Below, in pieces: positions 41,571 through 51,584 of a stretch of 64,000 nucleotides of DNA. The stretch spans positions 317,501-381,500 of the forward strand of contig NZ_JACYFG010000006.1 of the NCBI RefSeq assembly GCF_014803405.1, read 5' to 3'. The translations under genes and the position numbers were made by a program. The notes under the pieces are model-generated. The model saw only the letters and a list, made by a program, of their open reading frames with translations. It was not told the origin of the DNA and did no database searches. Every line of letters starts with the position of its first letter. The first letter of the stretch is position 1. The stretch is from Pelagicoccus enzymogenes. GTDB taxonomy: Bacteria; Verrucomicrobiota; Verrucomicrobiia; Opitutales; Opitutaceae.

Positions 41571-44477
41571 TTAGTCCACGAAAATATCGCTGATCTGAAC
41601 CTGGCGCAGCTCGCCATGCTGCTTGAGCGCTTCCATGTCGATGGCCGTCGAAGGGCCGAGAATGGAAATCATCTTGGGCTGCCCCTGAATCTCAGCATCG
41701 TAGAACTCGAAGAGGTCCTCCAATTCGCCCGCCATGATTCGTTCGTAGCGCGTTTCACGCGGGTCACCTTCGAGCCCCACCCGCTCCCAAGCCTTGACGG
41801 CGCCGAGAACGTCGCGGAAGCCGATCTTGGAAACGCGGAACTGGTTATCGAGCGACTCCTTCACCACACCAAAGCGGTCCTCGGATCGTGGCATATTATT
41901 CCAAAGATCGAGGTAGGCAGCCAGCGAATCGACCGTCTTGTCAGCCTGAGTACCGATAAAGCCCATCACCAGATTTTCTCCACCCTCGAAGCTGGAAACC
42001 AAGAAATGAGCCCAAACGGAGTAAGCCAAGGCCCGCGCTTCGCGCATTTCCTGGAAGACGATTCCGCCCATTCCGCCATAGAAATACTCGTTGAAGGTCT
42101 CGATCATGGGTCGCTCCGACTCGTCGTAAATGCCACCCGGAAACTCGATGCGAATCTGCGACTGGGCCGTCTCCCAGTCGACGTAAACGATCTCGTTCGA
42201 CTTCGGCTCATGAAGCTTCGGCAAGACCGGAGCCGGGGCCGGCTTCAGGGCTCGCTTGGTCTTGGAAAGCTTCTTCAACTTTTTGGCAACGTCCTTGATC
42301 GGCATCTTTCCGACGTACAAATAATCGTGTTGGTATCCAGAAAGTAGATGCAACTGACTCATCAAATCTTCCACGCTTAGGGCCTTGATTTCCGTGGAGG
42401 AGAGCCCTGTCAAAAAGGGCGATTCTTCGCCGTAGCGCGTGTAGTTGCGCAACGCGTTGAAGATCATGCTCGGCTCCTTCATGGCATCTTGCTTCTGCTT
42501 CAGCTGGATTGCGACCAACTCTTTCAAAACATCTGCATTCCCTTGGGAATCCAGTAGCACTTCCTGGAACAGCGAAAGCGACTCGTCGAAATTTTGCTCC
42601 AAACCGCTCACGCTCAAAGTCGTGTTGTGGTCGCCAACCGAGAAACCGAAGTCCGCCCCTAAGGCATACCACGCTTTTTTAAGTTCCGGCGGGGAGAGCC
42701 TCGACGTACCGGACTTGTCCAACAAGGCGGCCGTCATTGGCAGCTCACGCATTTCTCGACTGCCCAGTTCGTAGACCTTGGACAATGCAAACAGATCGTT
42801 GGCTGGGTTCTCAACGTAGAAGAGACGCACTCCGTTGCCCAGCTTCATCACCTGATAGTCGTCGCCCTTCTTCAGAAACTCCGGCTCGATCGGGTCCGAC
42901 TCCATTGCAAGCAACTCAGCCGCGAATTCCGAGCGCTTGCTGCGGTCGATGTCGATGGGATCGAATTCTGGCTTCGGCACCGTCGGCGGCGTGTAGTCTC
43001 CATCTTTTCGATACGCGGCTACATAGGGCTTGGAGAAATACTTGTTGGCCACGCGAACCAGGTCTTCCTTCGTCAACGCCGCCATGCGGTCGATCTCGTT
43101 GACCACATCCGCCCACTCTTTCTTCTCGCCGAAGGCGGTGCTGATGAGCCTCAACCTTCCCGCGTTAGTCTCCATGGCCAGCTTTTCGTTCTTCTCGAAA
43201 TCCGTCACGATGGCCGAAAGGATCCATTCCTCGAATTCCCCATTCTTGAGGATTTCCAGCTGCTCCAGCAAAAGCGCTTCCACTTCCTCCAAGCTCTGCC
43301 CTTCCTTGGGAGCGCCGTAGAGGAACTGGCTGCCTGCGTCGTTGCGAATGTAAGGGAACGAGCCCGCTTGAGCCACGCGTTGCTGCTGGTTGAGGTTCAA
43401 ATTGATCAAGCCCGCGTTCGCGTTGTCCAAGATCATATCGACCAGCTTAAGGGCCGGCTCGTCTTCATGGCCGGTGGGAGCTGTGTCGAATCCGATGATC
43501 ACATTCTCCTGCCCGGGATAGGTAACGGTGACGGTCTTCTTTTCGGTGATGGGGGCAGGCATCGGACGGGTAAACTCTGGGATGTCTCCAGATTTCCACG
43601 ACGAGAAATACTTATCGACTACCTCAATCGCCTCTTCCGCTTGGAAATCGCCGGAAAGCGCCACTGCCATGTTGTTGGCCACGTAGTGAGCATTGAAAAA
43701 CTCATGGATCTTCTTGAGCGACGGCTTCTTGAGGTGCTCAACAGAGCCGAGAGCGGTTTGCGAACCGTAGGGATGTTCGCCATAGAGCAGCGAAAAGAGA
43801 GCTTCCTGGATCAAACGGTCCTTATTGTCCATGGAACGGTTCTTTTCCTCGTAAACGATTTCGAGCTCCGGCTGGAAGAGGCGGAAGACCGGATCCTTGA
43901 AACGATTCGACTCGAGCTTCGCCCATTGCTCGAGGCGGTTGGACGGCAATTCTTCGAGGTAGACTGTGCGGTCGGGAGCGGTGTAGGCGTTAATGCCCTG
44001 CCCGCCCAAGCTGGAGATCAACGTATCGAACTCGCTGGGGATCGCGTACTGGGCAGCCAGCTGCGACTCCTTGTTGATTTCCTGGTAAATGCGAGCCCTC
44101 TCTTCCGGGTCTTCTTCATGGAAGTGCTCCTCGTACAGCTCGGTGATACGTTCGATGTGCGGCTTCTCCTTCTCCCAGTCCGAGGTGCCGTATTCGGTGT
44201 TGCCCTTGAAAAGCAAATGTTCGAGGTAGTGGGCCAAGCCTGTCGCGTCCGCCGGATCGTCCTTGGAGCCCGCTCGCACCGTGATTTCGGAGCGGAAGGT
44301 CGGAGTTTCGTGATTCTCGGTCAGGTAAACCGTTAGCCCATTGTCCAACTCGTAGATGTGAACCTGCATGAGGTCGTCTTCGAGCGGCGCCTGCACCAGC
44401 TTGTAGCCGGCATGCAAGGAAAAGAGGGGAAGGAAGAGAAGAAGGGATAGGTAGGCGCTAAGGTGCTTTGATTTCAT
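41571..44477 (-). CDS. Secreted M16-family zinc metallopeptidase (pitrilysin-like)
   Basis: A signal peptide (SAYLSLLLFLPLFSLHA) leads into a 968-residue protein with two M16 halves. The inverted zinc motif H-x-x-E-H is in GLAHYLEHLLFKG, and the distal Glu ligand in ELEIVYEEKNR lies about 120 residues on. The C-terminal half (EPEFLKKGDDYQVMKLGNGVRLFYVE onward) is the inactive partner domain. Size and layout match E. coli pitrilysin, so it probably degrades peptides in the periplasm. GAGGA precedes the ATG. It lies just downstream of the yej peptide-import operon, which could take up its products. Confidence 0.92.
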   Translation of the reverse strand: MKSKHLSAYLSLLLFLPLFSLHAGYKLVQAPLEDDLMQVHIYELDNGLTVYLTENHETPTFRSEITVRAGSKDDPADATGLAHYLEHLLFKGNTEYGTSDWEKEKPHIERITELYEEHFHEEDPEERARIYQEINKESQLAAQYAIPSEFDTLISSLGGQGINAYTAPDRTVYLEELPSNRLEQWAKLESNRFKDPVFRLFQPELEIVYEEKNRSMDNKDRLIQEALFSLLYGEHPYGSQTALGSVEHLKKPSLKKIHEFFNAHYVANNMAVALSGDFQAEEAIEVVDKYFSSWKSGDIPEFTRPMPAPITEKKTVTVTYPGQENVIIGFDTAPTGHEDEPALKLVDMILDNANAGLINLNLNQQQRVAQAGSFPYIRNDAGSQFLYGAPKEGQSLEEVEALLLEQLEILKNGEFEEWILSAIVTDFEKNEKLAMETNAGRLRLISTAFGEKKEWADVVNEIDRMAALTKEDLVRVANKYFSKPYVAAYRKDGDYTPPTVPKPEFDPIDIDRSKRSEFAAELLAMESDPIEPEFLKKGDDYQVMKLGNGVRLFYVENPANDLFALSKVYELGSREMRELPMTAALLDKSGTSRLSPPELKKAWYALGADFGFSVGDHNTTLSVSGLEQNFDESLSLFQEVLLDSQGNADVLKELVAIQLKQKQDAMKEPSMIFNALRNYTRYGEESPFLTGLSSTEIKALSVEDLMSQLHLLSGYQHDYLYVGKMPIKDVAKKLKKLSKTKRALKPAPAPVLPKLHEPKSNEIVYVDWETAQSQIRIEFPGGIYDESERPMIETFNEYFYGGMGGIVFQEMREARALAYSVWAHFLVSSFEGGENLVMGFIGTQADKTVDSLAAYLDLWNNMPRSEDRFGVVKESLDNQFRVSKIGFRDVLGAVKAWERVGLEGDPRETRYERIMAGELEDLFEFYDAEIQGQPKMISILGPSTAIDMEALKQHGELRQVQISDIFVD

Positions 44478-44509
44478 TCCTCGTTGGGTTGGCGTTTCAG
44501 TTTTTAAAA

Positions 44510-46156
44510 TTAGCCTTTTCGGATTGAGAGTCGACTGTCCTCACTGCCAGGGACAGGTACGGCTGCGAGCAGTTTCTGAGAATACTCACTTTGCGGGTTG
44601 CCGATCACGTCTTTGGTCAATCCGTATTCGACGATCTTGCCACGACGCATGACAGCAGTTCGTTCCGCGATACGCTTTACCACGCTGAGATCATGCGAGA
44701 TAAAGAGGTATGACAAGTTATGGCGTTCCTGAAGCTCCATCAACAGGTCAATGACCTGCGCCTGGATCGTTACGTCCAGAGCGCTGACTGCCTCATCCAG
44801 GATGATCAGCTGCGGGCGCAAAGACATGGCTCGAGCGATACAGATCCGTTGTCGCTGCCCTCCGCTGAACTCATGTGGATAGCGATAGATTTGGTCCGCG
44901 GAAAGTCCGACTTCTTCCATCAGGCGCACTGCGACATCCGCCTTCGACTTCCCCTCCAGCAATCGATGCTCCTCCATCCCCTCCGTTAGGATATCCAAAA
45001 TCGTCATACGCGGATTCAAGGAGGAGAAAGGATCTTGAAACACGATCTGCATATCGCGGCGCAGGGTCTTGAGCTCCGCCATCTTCATGCCCACCAATTG
45101 CTGCCCTCGAAACGTCACCTTGCCGGAGAGAGCCTTTTCCAGCCCTAGGATCGTTCGCCCCAAAGTGCTTTTGCCGCTGCCCGATTCTCCTACCACAGCG
45201 AGAGTCTCCCCTTCCATGATCTCTAGGCTAACGTCATCGACCGCCTTGATGTGCCCCACCGTCCTAGAAAAGATCCCTTTCTTGATAGGGAACCAAGTCT
45301 TCAGATTTTCTACAGTCAAAATCGGTAGACTCAGGCCTTCACGGGCGATTGGCTCATCGGTAAGCCGCGGAACAGAGGAAAGCAACTTACGCGTGTATCC
45401 TTCTTTTGGCGACGCAAAAAGGTCTCTCAGCTTCCCTTCTTCGACCTTGCGAGATCTCTCCATGACCATCACCCGGTCACAGAGCTGCCAGATTACCCCC
45501 ATGTCGTGAGTAATAAAGATGATCGAGCTGTCTTCGCTTTTGACCTGTAAAATCAATTCGAAGATTTGGCGCTGAGTCGTCACGTCAAGGGCCGTCGTCG
45601 GCTCGTCGGCGATGATGATCTTGGGATCCAGCATGAGGACGGAGGCAATCATCACGCGTTGCCTCATGCCCCCCGAAAACTCGAACGGGTAGGCTCCCAT
45701 TCGCTCCTCTGGAGATGGAATTCCAACCTTTGCTAGCCACTCAATCGCTCTCTCTCGAGCTTCCTTCTTCGTGATGTCGAAATGCAGTTGCAGGGTCTCG
45801 ACGAATTGATCCCCTATCGTCATCAAGGGCGAGAGAGCCGTCATCGGTTCCTGGAAAATGATGCCAATCTCCCGACCACGAATCTTGATTAGCTCGCTTA
45901 TCGGCATCGACATCAAGTCACGTCCGTCGTAAACGGCAGAACCTCTGACTATTTTACCGACTGGAGCAGGGACCAAGCGCAGCAAGCTGAGGCCCGTAAC
46001 CGATTTTCCACTACCAGACTCCCCAACAATCCCAAGTATCTCGTTCTTGTGCAGATCGAACGAGAGATCGTCGACAGCTCTCACCGTCGATTCATCTGTC
46101 TGGAATTCGATGGTCAAGTTTCTGACCGCGAGCATGACTTCTTGGCTAGCACTCAT
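44510..46156 (-). CDS. yejF: Peptide ABC transporter ATP-binding protein, double-domain (YejF)
   Basis: This 548-residue protein fuses two peptide-importer ATPases. Each half has a Walker A (GESGSGKS), a signature (SGGMRQR and SGGQRQR), and a Walker B ending IADEPT or LDEAVS. The extended C-terminal motif of each half (TRKLLSSVPRL and SQKLLAAVPVP) is typical of oligopeptide importers. It powers YejBE. The ATG at 46156 overlaps the yejE stop by four bases, which fixes the start despite an open frame upstream. Confidence 0.93.
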   Translation of the reverse strand: MSASQEVMLAVRNLTIEFQTDESTVRAVDDLSFDLHKNEILGIVGESGSGKSVTGLSLLRLVPAPVGKIVRGSAVYDGRDLMSMPISELIKIRGREIGIIFQEPMTALSPLMTIGDQFVETLQLHFDITKKEARERAIEWLAKVGIPSPEERMGAYPFEFSGGMRQRVMIASVLMLDPKIIIADEPTTALDVTTQRQIFELILQVKSEDSSIIFITHDMGVIWQLCDRVMVMERSRKVEEGKLRDLFASPKEGYTRKLLSSVPRLTDEPIAREGLSLPILTVENLKTWFPIKKGIFSRTVGHIKAVDDVSLEIMEGETLAVVGESGSGKSTLGRTILGLEKALSGKVTFRGQQLVGMKMAELKTLRRDMQIVFQDPFSSLNPRMTILDILTEGMEEHRLLEGKSKADVAVRLMEEVGLSADQIYRYPHEFSGGQRQRICIARAMSLRPQLIILDEAVSALDVTIQAQVIDLLMELQERHNLSYLFISHDLSVVKRIAERTAVMRRGKIVEYGLTKDVIGNPQSEYSQKLLAAVPVPGSEDSRLSIRKG

Positions 46157-47763
46157 GACTCGTAATGCGTGTTGGCTCTTGGGTCGAAGGCGGAGCGAAC
46201 GCCTTCTCCAATGAAGACACCCAGCAAACCGACTAGGAACAATGCAAGGAAAGGAAATAGCACAAGCCACCAAGCGTAGCTAAACTCTTGGGCTTGCGCG
46301 AACATCTCTCCCCAACTCGGCGTCGGAGCCGGCAAACCGAACCCCAAGTAATCCAAGGCGGAAAGGGCTCCGATCGCTGACACCAAGGAGAAGGGGAAAA
46401 AGGTAATCACGGGAACCATCGAATTCGGCAAAATGTGCCGCAGAATAATCTTTCTCGAGGGGAGTCCTAAACAAGTCGCTGCTTCGACGAAGGGTTGTTT
46501 GCGGAGCTTCAGGAATTCGCCGCGGATGTAGTAGGATATTCCGATCCAGCTGAAGAGGGCATAAACGACCAGCAGGAGCCCAAAGCTCTGCCCAAACACA
46601 GAGCCGAGTAAAATCATAACGTAAAGGAACGGCAGCGCCTCCCATATCTCGATCGAACGCTGGCCAAGCAAATCGACCTTGCCGCCATAGTATCCTTGAA
46701 CGGCTCCCGCGGCGATCCCGAGGAGCATCGAAGCCGCCACCAGCAAAATACCAAAATTCATGGAGATGCGCATCGCATGTATCAAACGAGAGAATACATC
46801 CCTTCCAGAGCTATCGAGACCCATCCAATGATTCTCGGTCGGGCGAAACGGGAAGAAGACATCCTCCTTTTCGAAATCGACCTCGTAGCTCTTCCCTTCG
46901 ATATCCAGCGATATCGGTTGAATGCGACGCGTCATCCGCTCGTTGGCCTTCTCCTCGATAAGGTTGCGCGTCTCGTCATTCAGTTTGCTCCATAGCGTAC
47001 TCGATCTCTCGATACGCCCCTCACCCTCGTGATCGACGTAACGCAGCACCTCTCGCTTCGACACGTTCACTTCCTCTCTCAAAGTTACCCTGACCGTTCG
47101 CGGGGGTCGCGAGCGCGGTTCGTAGGGCGAAAGCGCAAGCTCAACTACAATGCCGGATGCGAGCTCAACCTTCTCGCTAAATGCCGGTAGAACACTTTCG
47201 TTGGCAAGCCGCCCTTTGACAGCAGACTCGAACCCGGGCGAGACCGCGAACTGCTCGCTCGCTTCGACGCCGCGCAAATCTCGATCGGACTCCACCCCAA
47301 ACATGGCAGCGCTGGCGACCGACCTCCGAATCGATAGCGACTCATCCAGTTCTAGGTTTCCGACTAACTGCTGGCGGCGGATCACGATGTCCACCGTTTC
47401 ATCCACATCGATTTGGGCTGCAGTGATGCTCTCGTTCGGGCCGTAAGGGTACGGGGCGAAGACCATGAAATTTCCACTTCCCTCCGCAAAGCGTTCCGAC
47501 GCGTTTATCGCCTTGTAGTCCGGACGCGTGACCAAGCCGCTATCGGTAAACACGTCATCAGGATAATAGAAGAAAAGCGGCAGGTAAGACTCCCCTTCGT
47601 AGCGAACGTACAAGGGCTTTTCGTTGAACAGAACATCGGCCAGCAAGCTGAAAGCATACAGGCCGATCAAAAGCCAAAATGAGCAATAGGAACGCTTCAA
47701 AGCCTTGAACCGTTTCCATCGCTTCTGCGTGATCGGATTGAATTTCGGTCGCCTGATCTTCAT
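46153..47763 (-). CDS. yejE: Peptide ABC transporter permease YejE with enlarged periplasmic loop
   Basis: After a basic N-terminus and first membrane helix (about 28-45) comes a periplasmic segment of about 260 residues. Then follows the core permease (MGLDSSGRDVFSRLIHAMRISM, GYYGGKVDLLGQR) with the E-A-A coupling motif FVEAATCLGLPSRKIILRHILPN. E. coli YejE is about 340 residues and this one is 536. The extra length is a predicted beta-rich, charged loop (ESITAAQIDVDETVDIVIRR, then further strands) between helix 1 and the core. It overlaps yejF and yejB by four bases each. Confidence 0.92.
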   Translation of the reverse strand: MKIRRPKFNPITQKRWKRFKALKRSYCSFWLLIGLYAFSLLADVLFNEKPLYVRYEGESYLPLFFYYPDDVFTDSGLVTRPDYKAINASERFAEGSGNFMVFAPYPYGPNESITAAQIDVDETVDIVIRRQQLVGNLELDESLSIRRSVASAAMFGVESDRDLRGVEASEQFAVSPGFESAVKGRLANESVLPAFSEKVELASGIVVELALSPYEPRSRPPRTVRVTLREEVNVSKREVLRYVDHEGEGRIERSSTLWSKLNDETRNLIEEKANERMTRRIQPISLDIEGKSYEVDFEKEDVFFPFRPTENHWMGLDSSGRDVFSRLIHAMRISMNFGILLVAASMLLGIAAGAVQGYYGGKVDLLGQRSIEIWEALPFLYVMILLGSVFGQSFGLLLVVYALFSWIGISYYIRGEFLKLRKQPFVEAATCLGLPSRKIILRHILPNSMVPVITFFPFSLVSAIGALSALDYLGFGLPAPTPSWGEMFAQAQEFSYAWWLVLFPFLALFLVGLLGVFIGEGVRSAFDPRANTHYES

Positions 47764-48797
47764 CCCTTGTTGAAGCTGATACGCGGATCAATCAGCACGT
47801 AGCAGAAGTCTGACAGCACACGCCCCAGCAGGGCTACGATAGACGTCAAGGCCAATGTCCCCATGAAGACCATGTAGTCTCGGCCAACGATCGCCTCCAA
47901 ACTCAAGAGCCCCATGCCCGGGATGTTGAATACACGCTCGATCAAGACCGAGCCCGCAAACATGATCGAAAGCACCCCTCCAAAACCGGTTGCGATCGGG
48001 ATCAAAGCGTTGCGAAGGGCATGTTTCCAAACCGCGCGTTTCATGCTACCGCCTTTCGCGACGACGGTACGGACGTAGTCCTGGCTGATCTGCTCGAGCA
48101 AGGAGTTTTTCATGAGCAGAGTGAGCACCGCAAAGTTTCCGATCACATAGCACATAACGGGGAGAAACATGTGCATGAACTGGTCTTTCACCTTCTCCCA
48201 AAAACTCATTTCCTCGAAGAACTCGGAGCGAAAGCCTCCGATGGGAAAGATATCGAAGAAATGCTCCGAAGTACCGCTGAAAACGGTTTTCAACAACATG
48301 CCGAATGCGAATGCCGGAATCGCGTATCCCGTGAAAACCGCCACGCTGCTAGCGAGGTCAAAAGCCGAACCATTGCGGAGGGCCTTGGCAATCCCCAACG
48401 GTATGCATATCAGGTAAGTCAATACAAAGCCAGCGATTCCAAAAGTCAGAGAAACCGGAAAACGCTCTGATATGAGCTGCCAAACGGTCTTGTTCGAATA
48501 CTTGTACGAGTCCACCGTCATACCCATCTTGTTGACGACCAGCCAATCGTAGTAGCGAATGAGAAAGGGCTTATCGAAACCGAAGTGAGCTCGAATCGCT
48601 TCGCGTTGCTCCTCCGAGATGCTTTCGCTCCGCGTGGCCACTCCGGATCCATCGAAACCGCGCATCTGCATCATTGCCTGTTCAACCGGTCCCCCGGGAA
48701 CGAATTGAGTGAGCAAATACGTCAGGAAGGTGATACCGATAAAAGTCGGAAAGATCAGCAGAATACGCCGAAGAAAATAGGCAGCTCTATCGCTCAT
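47760..48797 (-). CDS. yejB: Peptide ABC transporter permease YejB
   Basis: The 345-residue inner-membrane protein starts with YFLRRILLIFPTFIGITFLTYLL, typical of DppB-type permeases, and has the YejB-like FGFDKPFLIRYYDWL loop and the coupling motif DYVRTVVAKGGSMKRAVWKHALRN. It closes with FNIPGMGLLSLEAIVGRDY. It forms the channel with YejE and is translationally coupled to it by an ATGA overlap. Confidence 0.94.
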   Translation of the reverse strand: MSDRAAYFLRRILLIFPTFIGITFLTYLLTQFVPGGPVEQAMMQMRGFDGSGVATRSESISEEQREAIRAHFGFDKPFLIRYYDWLVVNKMGMTVDSYKYSNKTVWQLISERFPVSLTFGIAGFVLTYLICIPLGIAKALRNGSAFDLASSVAVFTGYAIPAFAFGMLLKTVFSGTSEHFFDIFPIGGFRSEFFEEMSFWEKVKDQFMHMFLPVMCYVIGNFAVLTLLMKNSLLEQISQDYVRTVVAKGGSMKRAVWKHALRNALIPIATGFGGVLSIMFAGSVLIERVFNIPGMGLLSLEAIVGRDYMVFMGTLALTSIVALLGRVLSDFCYVLIDPRISFNKG

Positions 48798-48827
48798 GTA
48801 ATGGGTCAGCTCGAAGGGAAGCGTCCC

Positions 48828-50618
48828 CTATCCGTCGAACTCTTCGTCGAAGGAGATATCGTACGGCAGAGGAGCAAGGGCCTTGCCCTCCTCCATCGCC
48901 TGCTCGAGATCCGCCTTCGCGTCAGGATCAATCCACCAGTAGTTCCAAGCTGAACGCTCGTTTTCAAACTTAGACAGGACAGTGTAAGGCGTGCCGAACT
49001 TGTTCCAGTAGAGCATGCGAGTGTAGTCGATATGCCACAACAAAATGTATGGGACCTCCTGATAAACAAGCTGGTCGATCTCGCGCAGGATGTCGTTTCG
49101 CTCGGCAATGTCGTAAATGCTCCGCTGCTTCTCAATCAGGGCATCGACCTTCTCGGACTTGAATCCAGTGATGTTCTGTCCCGCCGGGCGATCCGCTTCC
49201 TTGGAGTACCACATCGATTCGGGATCCTTGAACAAGCTGGCGCCCCAAGCCGCCCAAGTCATGTCGTAGTTGAATTCGTCCATGTCCTTCATCCACGCAG
49301 CCCAATCTTTTCTGACGATCTCCAGATCGATCCCCAAGTCAGCGAGGTCCTCCTTGTACACGACGAGGAACTTGTCCGAGCTCGCCGAACGGGTGAGGAA
49401 ACGGATCAAAAACTGCTTTCCATCCTTTTCCAGCTTGCCGGTCTGGGGATTCGCTTTCCAGCCCGCTTCCGCCAAGAGGGCTCTCGCCTTCTCCTTGTTG
49501 TATTCGTAAAGTGGATTCGGATTTGGATGTTCCTCGTCCCAAAGGTCGGAGGAGAACGAGTTGGAAAGCGTATACTGCTTGAACATCAACTCGTTGTTCA
49601 TTCGCTCTCGATTGAGCAGGTGAGCCAACGCAAGGCGCACTCGACGATCGCTGAACAGATCGCGACGCGTATTCATGGCAAATCCCTGCCAGCTCGGGGG
49701 CTCGTGGTTCGTGATCGCCTGTTTCACGATCCAGTTCTTGTCGAAGGCCTCCCCTTCGGTGTTGTTCACCCAGATGTGAGAGGTGTAGACCGCATGGATG
49801 TCGAACTCCCCTTTCTTGAAAGCTTCATAGGCCATCTCGCGCTCGGGATAGAAGCGGAACTCCAGAGTTTGGAAATTCCCAACCCCCTGGAAGCGCTTGG
49901 CGTCCTTGAGCCACCAGTCAGCCCTGCGTTCAATGGTAGCGGAGACTCCCTCCTTGACCGTTCCGAAACGGTAGAGGCCGGATACGACAGGAAACTCGAA
50001 GTTCGACTTGTTGAAGTCTTTTCCTTCGTAGAAGTGCTTGGGCAATATTTGCAGAGTGGCAATCGTGAGGACATTCCTCCAGTGCGCGACCTTGGCTGTG
50101 AATCGGATAGTGAGGTCGTCAACGACCTCCGGGGCTTCGAACTCCTGCAACCCCACCTTGTGCGGGCCGGTGAGGTTTTCCGGCTTCATGATCGTCTCGT
50201 AGGTGAAGGCTACGTCCTGGGCCGTGATTGGCTTTCCGTCGCTCCATCTTGCCCGATCATCGATCTTGACCAAAAAACTCAGCTTGTCGTCCGAGACCGT
50301 GATGCTTTCGGCGATCAGAGGTTCGAAGGAGGCATCCACAGGATGAATACCCATCAGCGTGTCGAACATCATTCCGTAAATCGTCGCGTTGTAGGCAGTC
50401 GTATCCAAATAGTAATTGAACGACTTAGGATACTGGGCGGCGTAAATCCTTACCTTACCGCCGACGAGAGCGTCGGGACTGGCAATCGGATTGTAGTCGT
50501 CTTCCCAATCCTCACTTGGAATCACTTGCTCCGCTCGCAGCGACAAACAGCCGAGAAAGAGGGTCGCGCAGGACATGAAGCGGCACAGGAACGAGAAGGT
50601 GCGATTTCTTAGGGACAT
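48828..50618 (-). CDS. yejA: Periplasmic peptide-binding protein (SBP family 5, YejA-like)
   Basis: A signal peptide (FLCRFMSCATLFLGCLSLRA) precedes a 570-residue family 5 binding protein. YNATIYGMMFDTLMGI, the RWSDGKPITAQDVAFTYE motif and RRVRLALAHLLNRERM are the usual conserved points, and the sequence PSWQGFAMNTRRDLF matches the YejA/MppA-like branch. It delivers peptides to YejBEF. It is the first gene of yejABEF, with 30 bases to yejB. AAGG precedes the ATG. In enterobacteria this system also imports microcin C. Confidence 0.93.
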   Translation of the reverse strand: MSLRNRTFSFLCRFMSCATLFLGCLSLRAEQVIPSEDWEDDYNPIASPDALVGGKVRIYAAQYPKSFNYYLDTTAYNATIYGMMFDTLMGIHPVDASFEPLIAESITVSDDKLSFLVKIDDRARWSDGKPITAQDVAFTYETIMKPENLTGPHKVGLQEFEAPEVVDDLTIRFTAKVAHWRNVLTIATLQILPKHFYEGKDFNKSNFEFPVVSGLYRFGTVKEGVSATIERRADWWLKDAKRFQGVGNFQTLEFRFYPEREMAYEAFKKGEFDIHAVYTSHIWVNNTEGEAFDKNWIVKQAITNHEPPSWQGFAMNTRRDLFSDRRVRLALAHLLNRERMNNELMFKQYTLSNSFSSDLWDEEHPNPNPLYEYNKEKARALLAEAGWKANPQTGKLEKDGKQFLIRFLTRSASSDKFLVVYKEDLADLGIDLEIVRKDWAAWMKDMDEFNYDMTWAAWGASLFKDPESMWYSKEADRPAGQNITGFKSEKVDALIEKQRSIYDIAERNDILREIDQLVYQEVPYILLWHIDYTRMLYWNKFGTPYTVLSKFENERSAWNYWWIDPDAKADLEQAMEEGKALAPLPYDISFDEEFDG

Positions 50619-50766
50619 AATTTCTTACCTTGGTTGGAACGAATAGAACGACGGAAACTGTCTAAACCTAACCGGGAAACGAGTCAGACGAAAATCCAAA
50701 TTCGCAAGCACTAGGAAAAGAGGCTAAACTCGACATGTCCAGACGCTTAGGCACAAAATCTGTTCC

Positions 50767-51483
50767 ATGTACGACCGTTCCGCTGCCTACTACGACTTGA
50801 TCTATCGGGACCTGAAAGACTATCGGGACGAGGCGGCCAAAATCGACGCGTTGCTGCAGCGCCTCTCCCCAATCCCGCATCGCTTGCTGGACGCGGGTTG
50901 CGGCACGGGCGAACACGCAAGGCGGCTCTGCCGCGACCATGGCTATGCCGTCGACGGGCTCGACATCGAGCCGGAATTCGCGTCCATCGCCCAAACCAAG
51001 AACCCGAGCGGCTCTTTCCGCGTCGGCGACATGCGGGACTTCGACTTGAAACGCTCCTACGACGCGATCCTCTGCCTCTTCAGCTCCATCGGCTACACGG
51101 AGACTTTGCAAGGATTGGCCAACGCCTTCACCTGCTTCGCTCGACACCTGCCTCCCGGAGGCTGGCTCGTCTGCGAACCCTGGATCACCCCTGACGCCTG
51201 GAGGGACGGACAAGTAGACTCCGTCACAGCCCTCGACCCTAAATCCGGAGAGACCATCACCCGCACCCGCATGGGGGAAACGGACGGTCTCGTTTCGGTG
51301 CTGAAAATCGACTACGACATCGAAGACGACGCCTCCTTTCGCCAATTCAGCGAGATTCATCGACTCGGCCTCTTTACCAGAGAGCAAATGCGCAGCGCCC
51401 TCGAGGCCGCAGGCTTCCAGGTTACCTGGCTACCAATGGGCTTGCAGTCGGATTCGCTGATCGTCGCCCAAAAGATGGGCTGA
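50767..51483 (+). CDS. Class I SAM-dependent methyltransferase
   Basis: The 238-residue protein starts MYDRSAAYYDLIYRDLKDYRDEA, a start shared with DesVI/TylM1-like sugar N-methyltransferases, and has the SAM motif LLDAGCGTGEHARRL with the acidic residue in VDGLDIEPEF. The motif GDMRDFDLKRSYDAILCLFSSIGY completes the Rossmann core. Substrate unknown; no sugar cluster is nearby, so a broader small-molecule role is possible. It diverges from yejA. Confidence 0.88.
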   Translation: MYDRSAAYYDLIYRDLKDYRDEAAKIDALLQRLSPIPHRLLDAGCGTGEHARRLCRDHGYAVDGLDIEPEFASIAQTKNPSGSFRVGDMRDFDLKRSYDAILCLFSSIGYTETLQGLANAFTCFARHLPPGGWLVCEPWITPDAWRDGQVDSVTALDPKSGETITRTRMGETDGLVSVLKIDYDIEDDASFRQFSEIHRLGLFTREQMRSALEAAGFQVTWLPMGLQSDSLIVAQKMG

Positions 51484-51560
51484 GAGTTGGCTCCCGCACC
51501 ACGGACTGGATGGAACCGGTCCCTCCCAAACAACGGTCAGGCCTGACGCCTTTCGAGAAA

Positions 51561-51582
51561 TCGCGAGCAAGCTCGCTCCTAC
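51561..51582 (-). repeat. REP-like palindrome, minus orientation
   Basis: On the minus strand it reads GTAG then the GCGAGCTTGCTCGC core, the same body as the copies at 1445 and 11508. Confidence 0.8.
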
Positions 51583-51584
51583 CC

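Noticed and set aside
49032-50612. 526-codon frame antisense to yejA
   Set aside because: It is the complement of an unmistakable peptide-binding protein and has no start context.
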